Source: Gammaproteobacteria bacterium (GTDB lineage Bacteria; Pseudomonadota; Gammaproteobacteria; Arenicellales; Arenicellaceae). Taken from it: a stretch of 10,047 bases of DNA. Made by a program: the position numbers and the translations under genes. Location: contig JAUHZM010000092.1 in assembly GCA_030426005.1 (NCBI GenBank), forward strand, positions 1 to 10,047, written 5' to 3'. The notes under the pieces are model-generated. The model did not search any database and was not told where the DNA came from. It saw only the letters and a program-made list of their open reading frames with translations. Shown piece by piece: positions 5,805 through 10,047 of the stretch. Each line of letters begins with the position of its first letter. The first letter of the stretch is position 1.

Positions 5805-7703
5805 TTACTCGAACGCAGGACTGTTAAGACGCTGCTGCATGCTGCGCAGACTGTTTAAGGTATCCAGTGTCTCACCGTCGACCAGGTAGATTGCGCCATC
5901 ATATGAAGACACGGTGATCTCACCATCGCGAATCGCAATACCGCTGATGCCGTTTTGCGCGATGCGTCGACACAGAACCTCTTCGGTGCGTAAGTCGACC
6001 CGCAGCAGTTCGCCCCAATAGTTGGTCACAATCACCACGTCGTCATTGAGAAACTCCAGCGCTTTTGGCGAGCGTCGACCGAGGCCAATGTTTTGGCGTA
6101 AATCACCACTCAACAAACCATGGATTTTTAACGTGAAGTCACGCCCTGCGCTGGCGACTAATTCGCCATTCGGGGAGATCGCCACATCGTCAATGATGGC
6201 CAAGTGGCCGGGGTAATCTGCAATTTGCTCGCCGTTAAATTGCCAAGCTGCTAATTTGCCGTCGGCGCTACAGCTCACACCGATCGCTTGTCTTGGGTGT
6301 AATGCCAGCGCTTTGACTGCATTGTCGTGTACGTGAATCTCTCCCTGGATCCGCCCATCCGCGTTGGTATGTACGATGGCGCCGGTGTAGCAGGCGACAA
6401 ATAAGTCCTGATTGTAATTAGGCTGATCTGACACACGAATACAATTGATCGGTCCCTGGTTTAGGTTGATCGAAAAGACTTGTTGAATTCGTCCAGAGCG
6501 CACCGCATAGCGTTGGATCGATTGATCATGCGTACCAGTCAAAATGTCGAAGGCACCGGATGGTTGCGATTGCGTTGTGGTGATCGCATTCATGAGAACC
6601 CGACCTGACTCTGGCTGATGTGTGTGTGTCCAGATTTGGTCTTGCCGAGTCAATCGACCGACACGAATAAGGCCGTCGTCAGAGACGGTGGCGACCAATT
6701 GTTGCGGTAAACGGGCAACGTCGTTAAAGCAGGCATTGCCTAGGACGTCTTGCGCTTCGTCACCCTGGCCAATTTCGTCTAGGCGCGCACCGGATTCAGC
6801 ATCCCAACGCACCACGGTGCCATCGAAGGTGCCGGCATAGACTGACTCTCCTTCAGTCGACCAGTTGAAAGAGCGCTCCCAGGTACCAGCGTGTGGAGTG
6901 AGTTCGACCTTGTTTTGCAGTGTGTTGGCATCCCAAATGACGATGCGTTGATCGTAGGCGGCAGATAAAATATCGCCGTTGGCTGGTGAGCAAGCAACCT
7001 TTTTGATACCCGCATCGTGCGCCTTTATTTCATGACTCAGTTCGCCCGTATCGATATCAAAAATGCGTACGATCCCGTCGTCACAGCCCAGAATGGCGCG
7101 TCGGTTGAGTGGATCAATCGCGCAGGTGTCCGCTTCGGTGTCGAACGGCCCTAAGGTTTTCTCCAGCCTGCGTTGTTCTATGTCCCAGATTCTTAGGGTC
7201 ATATCGTCGCCAGAGGTGTACAGCTTGCCGTCCAAGTGTGTGATCGACAGGGCATCTTGCTCATGGCCTAAGAACACATGCTCGATCGCGCCGGTATCGA
7301 GATTCCACAGCAGTACACGCCAGTCTCGTGATACCGAGGCACCCAAATGGTCATTGATGAAGATAAAGTCTTCAACGTCATCGCTGTGGCCTTTGAGCGA
7401 TCGGCGCAGGCGGCGCGTTTTCAGGTCCCACAGATAGATGGTGAAATCAGAAGAGCAGGATGCCGCCAGTGTGCCGCTTTGGTTCACGCTGACGCGGTTA
7501 ACTAAGTGTGCGTGATAACCGAGTAGGTCGACCGCGTGTGAGACGGTATTGAAGAGTGCGACCGCCCCATCGTAAGCCGAGGTAACCACTAGATCGGTGC
7601 TGGGCACGTGGCACGCGCAGGTAACCGGCCCACGGTGGCGTGTGAATGTGTCATTTGTGGTCAGGTGCTGAGCGAGATTGTCGCTGGTGTGAGAAGTGAG
7701 CAT
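5805..7703 (-). CDS. WD40 repeat protein, about 14 blades, 632 aa (ToxC-like by context)
   Basis: The protein is almost entirely WD40-type repeats with no signal peptide, so it is probably cytoplasmic. About 14 units can be counted, starting near 23, 62, 104, 146, 185, 227, 271, 326, 370, 416, 458, 498, 541 and 582, enough for two seven-bladed propellers. Clear cases are GH-to-WD blocks such as KGHSDDV to LLWNLDTG (103-138) and LGHEQDA to LRIWDIE (145-177); blades 8-10 and 13-14 are degenerate. WD40 proteins usually act as interaction platforms. A WD-repeat protein (ToxC) is part of the toxoflavin operon of Burkholderia glumae next to a GTP cyclohydrolase II gene, and here too such a protein lies near a cyclohydrolase II fusion. 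Sequence homology to ToxC is likely but not tested. GGAA about 9 bases before the ATG is a weak ribosome site. The sulfotransferase start follows its stop by 5 bases. Confidence 0.85.
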   Translation of the reverse strand: MLTSHTSDNLAQHLTTNDTFTRHRGPVTCACHVPSTDLVVTSAYDGAVALFNTVSHAVDLLGYHAHLVNRVSVNQSGTLAASCSSDFTIYLWDLKTRRLRRSLKGHSDDVEDFIFINDHLGASVSRDWRVLLWNLDTGAIEHVFLGHEQDALSITHLDGKLYTSGDDMTLRIWDIEQRRLEKTLGPFDTEADTCAIDPLNRRAILGCDDGIVRIFDIDTGELSHEIKAHDAGIKKVACSPANGDILSAAYDQRIVIWDANTLQNKVELTPHAGTWERSFNWSTEGESVYAGTFDGTVVRWDAESGARLDEIGQGDEAQDVLGNACFNDVARLPQQLVATVSDDGLIRVGRLTRQDQIWTHTHQPESGRVLMNAITTTQSQPSGAFDILTGTHDQSIQRYAVRSGRIQQVFSINLNQGPINCIRVSDQPNYNQDLFVACYTGAIVHTNADGRIQGEIHVHDNAVKALALHPRQAIGVSCSADGKLAAWQFNGEQIADYPGHLAIIDDVAISPNGELVASAGRDFTLKIHGLLSGDLRQNIGLGRRSPKALEFLNDDVVIVTNYWGELLRVDLRTEEVLCRRIAQNGISGIAIRDGEITVSSYDGAIYLVDGETLDTLNSLRSMQQRLNSPAFE

Positions 7704-7724
7704 AGTGTTATTTCCGTATTTGAG

Positions 7725-9071
7725 TTAAAAGCGCAGGTTGTAGACCGACTCGGCGTAAGGCCGAAGTTCGTCGGCCAGCTGCGGCTTATCCGTTTGCATT
7801 AAATATTGGCGATAGTCCGCGGCAGCGATGTTGTTGATTGGCGCATTATTGTGGTCCGCGCCGAACAGGGTGGCGTGTGGGACCTGATCCGCGATGGCAT
7901 TAATCCAGTGCAGGAACCGAGCACGGCGTTGTTGAATACTGAGCCGCCAGTTGCTGCCAATGGTGAAAAAGGCGTTGCTCCACCACAGCGTGGCGCCAGT
8001 TTGAGCTTCAATTCGCTGAATAACCGGGGTTGGGTCCTGCACAACATCGCAATGGATGAATTCAAACGCCAGTTGTCGATGTGCATTCCAGAGTTCTGCG
8101 AAGCGCTCAGCGCCGCCCCACTGGTGCAGCTCGGCTTGCCATAGTGTGTCGACGTCGTGCCAGTCAATTTGCTCGATGCCGAGCCCATCCCATAGCTGAT
8201 AAAAGGTCTCGGTGGCCGGGAAGTCCGCCACGATTTGGCGACAGAAACTCGGGTAGTCGTGCCCATCCCAATCACGGATCAGGCGTTGGCGAATCTCAAG
8301 CGCGCGCTGGCTGTAATCAAAAAAAGTGACCTTAGTTTGTGAATCAAAGCCTCGTTGAGCCAGTAATTTGAGGGGTTTGAAGCCGGCGGCCACGCAAAGT
8401 AACTGTGATACCGGTGCTTGGTTATCTGGCACAGGGGCGATGTCGTCATAAGCTTCGATATTCCATAGGAAGACGCCCTGACGACCACGTTGCAATTGCG
8501 TGTCCAGGCTCTGAAAGAAGGTATCAGCCTGCGACTCCGTTGGACGCGCTAAGTTTACAAACTTGCTGGTGAGTGCGCTCGGAAGTGGCTTAACTTCTGT
8601 CAGATCATAGTGCGATAACCAGTCGGTCTTTGCCGCGTTTTGCGTATCGCTGAGTCGGTGTTCAGCGTACCGCGCTAAATCGATCAGTAGACACGCGGTA
8701 TCCAGCTCAAGCCCATTGTCGCTCTGATACGTGTTGGCTGAGAGCAGTGCGTCGTTGTGCGCGAAGTACTCGCGAATGTGGTGATAAAAATCAGCCGACT
8801 GCCAATGCGGCAGCTTCCACACTTCATTAATGATAATACCTGGCGAGAAAATCACGCAGGCGTCATAGCCTTCGCTTAGGGCACGTTGCAAGATTTCCTC
8901 AAGTTTGGGTGACTCAATCACCTCACCTTGGTAGCCGAAGCGTAACCAGGACAGTGTTAAGTCACGCAAGGGTACCGGGTGCGACACATTGTTGGGCGCT
9001 TGGTCGTGTAACCACAAGCCATAGGCGATGCGTCTTTGAATTCCGGAATTTAATGTTGGGGTCGTCATCAT
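7725..9071 (-). CDS. Unknown protein with Rossmann-like core, possibly methyltransferase-related, 448 aa
   Basis: I do not recognise a named family. The protein is soluble, without signal peptide or membrane helices. The N-terminal part holds KLEEILQRALSEGYDACVIF (56-75) then SPGIIINE, and NDALLSANTY (106-115) followed by LELDTACLLIDLARY (121-135), a conserved-looking alpha/beta layout. The middle has SQLLCVAAGFKPLKLLAQRG (222-241) and KVTFFDYSQRALEIRQRL (247-264); a strand ending in an acidic residue (Asp252) after a Gly-containing strand-helix resembles motifs I and II of class I SAM-dependent methyltransferases, though motif I lacks the usual GxGxG. FIHCDVVQDP (338-347) and TLWWSNAFFT (361-370) could be later strands of the same fold. 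The stop of the cyclohydrolase fusion and this start abut as TAA-ATG-ATG, so tight coupling is expected; the second ATG (9068-9066) is an equally possible start. A methyltransferase or other nucleotide-using role is inference only. Confidence 0.7.
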   Translation of the reverse strand: MMTTPTLNSGIQRRIAYGLWLHDQAPNNVSHPVPLRDLTLSWLRFGYQGEVIESPKLEEILQRALSEGYDACVIFSPGIIINEVWKLPHWQSADFYHHIREYFAHNDALLSANTYQSDNGLELDTACLLIDLARYAEHRLSDTQNAAKTDWLSHYDLTEVKPLPSALTSKFVNLARPTESQADTFFQSLDTQLQRGRQGVFLWNIEAYDDIAPVPDNQAPVSQLLCVAAGFKPLKLLAQRGFDSQTKVTFFDYSQRALEIRQRLIRDWDGHDYPSFCRQIVADFPATETFYQLWDGLGIEQIDWHDVDTLWQAELHQWGGAERFAELWNAHRQLAFEFIHCDVVQDPTPVIQRIEAQTGATLWWSNAFFTIGSNWRLSIQQRRARFLHWINAIADQVPHATLFGADHNNAPINNIAAADYRQYLMQTDKPQLADELRPYAESVYNLRF

Positions 9072-10047
9072 TTACACCGCAGCAATTGCAGATGACATTT
9101 TCCGGGCTGCTTGTCCCTCGCTTTGGAGACGATGATCTGGCAGATAGCTTAGGAGTGTTCCTTGCCCGAACGATGTTGCCTGCATCATATTGCTGGGCAC
9201 ATCTGGAAACTGGTCAGACAGCATGGCGTGTGCGGCTTCAGCCGACCGAGTGCGCACGTAGATTGTCATTTGGTCGACGATGTCCTGCCTCAAAAATGAT
9301 TGCAGTAGCGTGAGGCCACCTTCAACCAGCATGCTGGTAACGCCTTGTTGGTAAAGTGCTTTGAGTGGCGTTTCGAGTTCACGATTAGCCGCATTGATTC
9401 GGATACCGTTCGCGCGTGGATTGTCAGCCACACCGACCACAAAACTCCGTCGTGCATCCGGAATGATCCGGCAGGGCGTGCGACCGGCAAAGATGACACG
9501 ATCCGGTTGGCGCTTTGGTTGACGGCCGAGACGACTAGCACGTGCAGTAAGCTGCGGTTGATCCAGAGTCCAGGTGCGGGCACCAACCACCACCGCGGCG
9601 TAACGTTCGCGTAATTCATGCACACGTTTCCAATCCTGCTCGCAGGAAAGGTCACAAGCCTGGCCATCGGCCTCATGCATCCGGCCACGAGCGTCCATGG
9701 CAAAATTCAAATGCACATAGGGGCGATCGTGCGTGTTTTTATTCGCGTGATAAAGATCGGCATCGGTCAATAGATGCCCCATTTGTTCGCGCTTGGTTTC
9801 AAGGTACCCGACTGAATGTGCATTGCTGATGGTTGGCACTGGAATGCGCGACTCAACGGCAAAACCTGCGCTCCGCATCGCCGTGAGCTTGTCCGGATTA
9901 TTGGTGATCAGCTTTATCTGCTGAATACCCAGTTCGTGCAGAATCGCGATTGCGTCTTCGTAGCTGCGATCGTCTACCGGCAATCCGAGCAAACTGTTCG
10001 CTTCAATGGTGTTCGACCCCGACTCTTGTAAGGCGTAAGCTTTGATC
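9072..10047 (-). CDS. GTP cyclohydrolase II - RibD-type reductase fusion (3' part; runs off the window)
   Basis: The frame is open to the window edge, showing 324 residues; the N-terminal cyclohydrolase part with its zinc cysteines is outside. Visible residues 1-93 are the C-terminal part of GTP cyclohydrolase II (RibA): YALQESGSNTIEAN, LGLPVDDRSYEDA, LITNNPDKL (with the conserved Thr and Lys) and LETKREQMGHLL. After a linker of about 13 residues, 107-302 is the RibD C-terminal reductase domain: RPYVHLNFAMDARGRM, VVGARTWTLDQPQLTAR, RVIFAGRTP, MLVEGGLTLLQSFL and VDQMTIYVRT. No zinc deaminase domain lies between them. The predicted action is to open GTP to 2,5-diamino-6-ribosylamino-pyrimidinone phosphate and then reduce the ribosyl to ribityl with NAD(P)H, the archaeal/fungal order. 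It is the first gene seen in the row and runs directly into the next (TAAATG). Standard riboflavin synthesis is possible, but no rib genes follow. Confidence 0.9.
   Translation of the reverse strand, partial: IKAYALQESGSNTIEANSLLGLPVDDRSYEDAIAILHELGIQQIKLITNNPDKLTAMRSAGFAVESRIPVPTISNAHSVGYLETKREQMGHLLTDADLYHANKNTHDRPYVHLNFAMDARGRMHEADGQACDLSCEQDWKRVHELRERYAAVVVGARTWTLDQPQLTARASRLGRQPKRQPDRVIFAGRTPCRIIPDARRSFVVGVADNPRANGIRINAANRELETPLKALYQQGVTSMLVEGGLTLLQSFLRQDIVDQMTIYVRTRSAEAAHAMLSDQFPDVPSNMMQATSFGQGTLLSYLPDHRLQSEGQAARKMSSAIAAV

Larger units (their letters stand above)
407..10047 (-). other. Putative seven-gene operon
   Basis: Seven consecutive minus-strand genes are separated by 0, 21, 5, 29, 15 and 72 bases, and the row ends at the hairpin terminator at 368-398. 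Ribosome sites precede the haem and W-repeat genes, while the 448-aa and sulfotransferase genes appear translationally coupled to the gene before. The promoter must lie beyond the window. The 72-base gap could hold a second, internal promoter. There is no stretch above 300 bases without a gene in the window. Confidence 0.65.

Noticed and set aside
7063..7437. A 124-codon plus-strand open frame
   Set aside because: It is antisense to clear WD40 blades, is Ser/Arg-rich and of low complexity, as expected of a shadow frame.
7725..9071. Calling the 448-aa protein the toxoflavin methyltransferase (ToxA-like)
   Set aside because: It is much longer than a typical small-molecule methyltransferase, lacks a clear GxGxG motif and shows no motif I can tie to ToxA specifically.
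9072..9992. TTG at 9992-9990 as the start of the cyclohydrolase-reductase gene
   Set aside because: The frame stays open upstream to the window edge and encodes YALQESGSNTIEAN, a conserved part of GTP cyclohydrolase II, so the TTG is an internal leucine codon.

Overview
All gene content reads on the minus strand: one partial gene at each window edge and six complete genes between them. The base composition is balanced to slightly GC-rich. Sec-type signal peptides, CxxCH haem motifs on exported proteins and AGGAG-type ribosome sites suggest a Gram-negative bacterium, probably a pseudomonadote; the species cannot be told from the sequence. No tRNA, rRNA, CRISPR array, transposase or phage gene was seen.

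In transcription order (high to low coordinates) the genes are: (1) the 3' part of a GTP cyclohydrolase II fused to a RibD-type pyrimidine reductase, 9072-10047; (2) a 448-aa protein of unknown function with a Rossmann-like core, 7725-9071; (3) a 632-aa WD40 protein with about 14 blades, 5805-7703; (4) a small Stf0-like sulfotransferase, 5059-5799; (5) an exported one-haem c-type cytochrome-like protein, 3380-5029; (6) a 329-aa protein built of four W-rich repeats, 2375-3364; (7) a second exported CxxCH protein, a distant paralogue of (5), 407-2302; then a strong hairpin terminator at 368-398; and (8) the start of a five-bladed-propeller glycosidase-like protein (GH43/GINT1-N-like), 1-352. Gaps between genes 1 to 7 are 0, 21, 5, 29, 15 and 72 bases, so they look like one operon ending at the hairpin.

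The most interesting reading is a diverted riboflavin-type pathway. A GTP cyclohydrolase II joined directly to a pyrimidine reductase, with no deaminase domain between them, would make a ribityl-diaminopyrimidine phosphate. Close association of a cyclohydrolase II, a RibD-like enzyme and a WD-repeat protein is the arrangement known from the toxoflavin (tox) operon of Burkholderia glumae. Here these genes are accompanied by a sulfotransferase, an unknown Rossmann-like enzyme and a periplasmic CxxCH pair that tox operons are not known to have. This suggests an undescribed pyrimidine- or pteridine-like metabolite locus. The product and the role of the haem proteins are inference.
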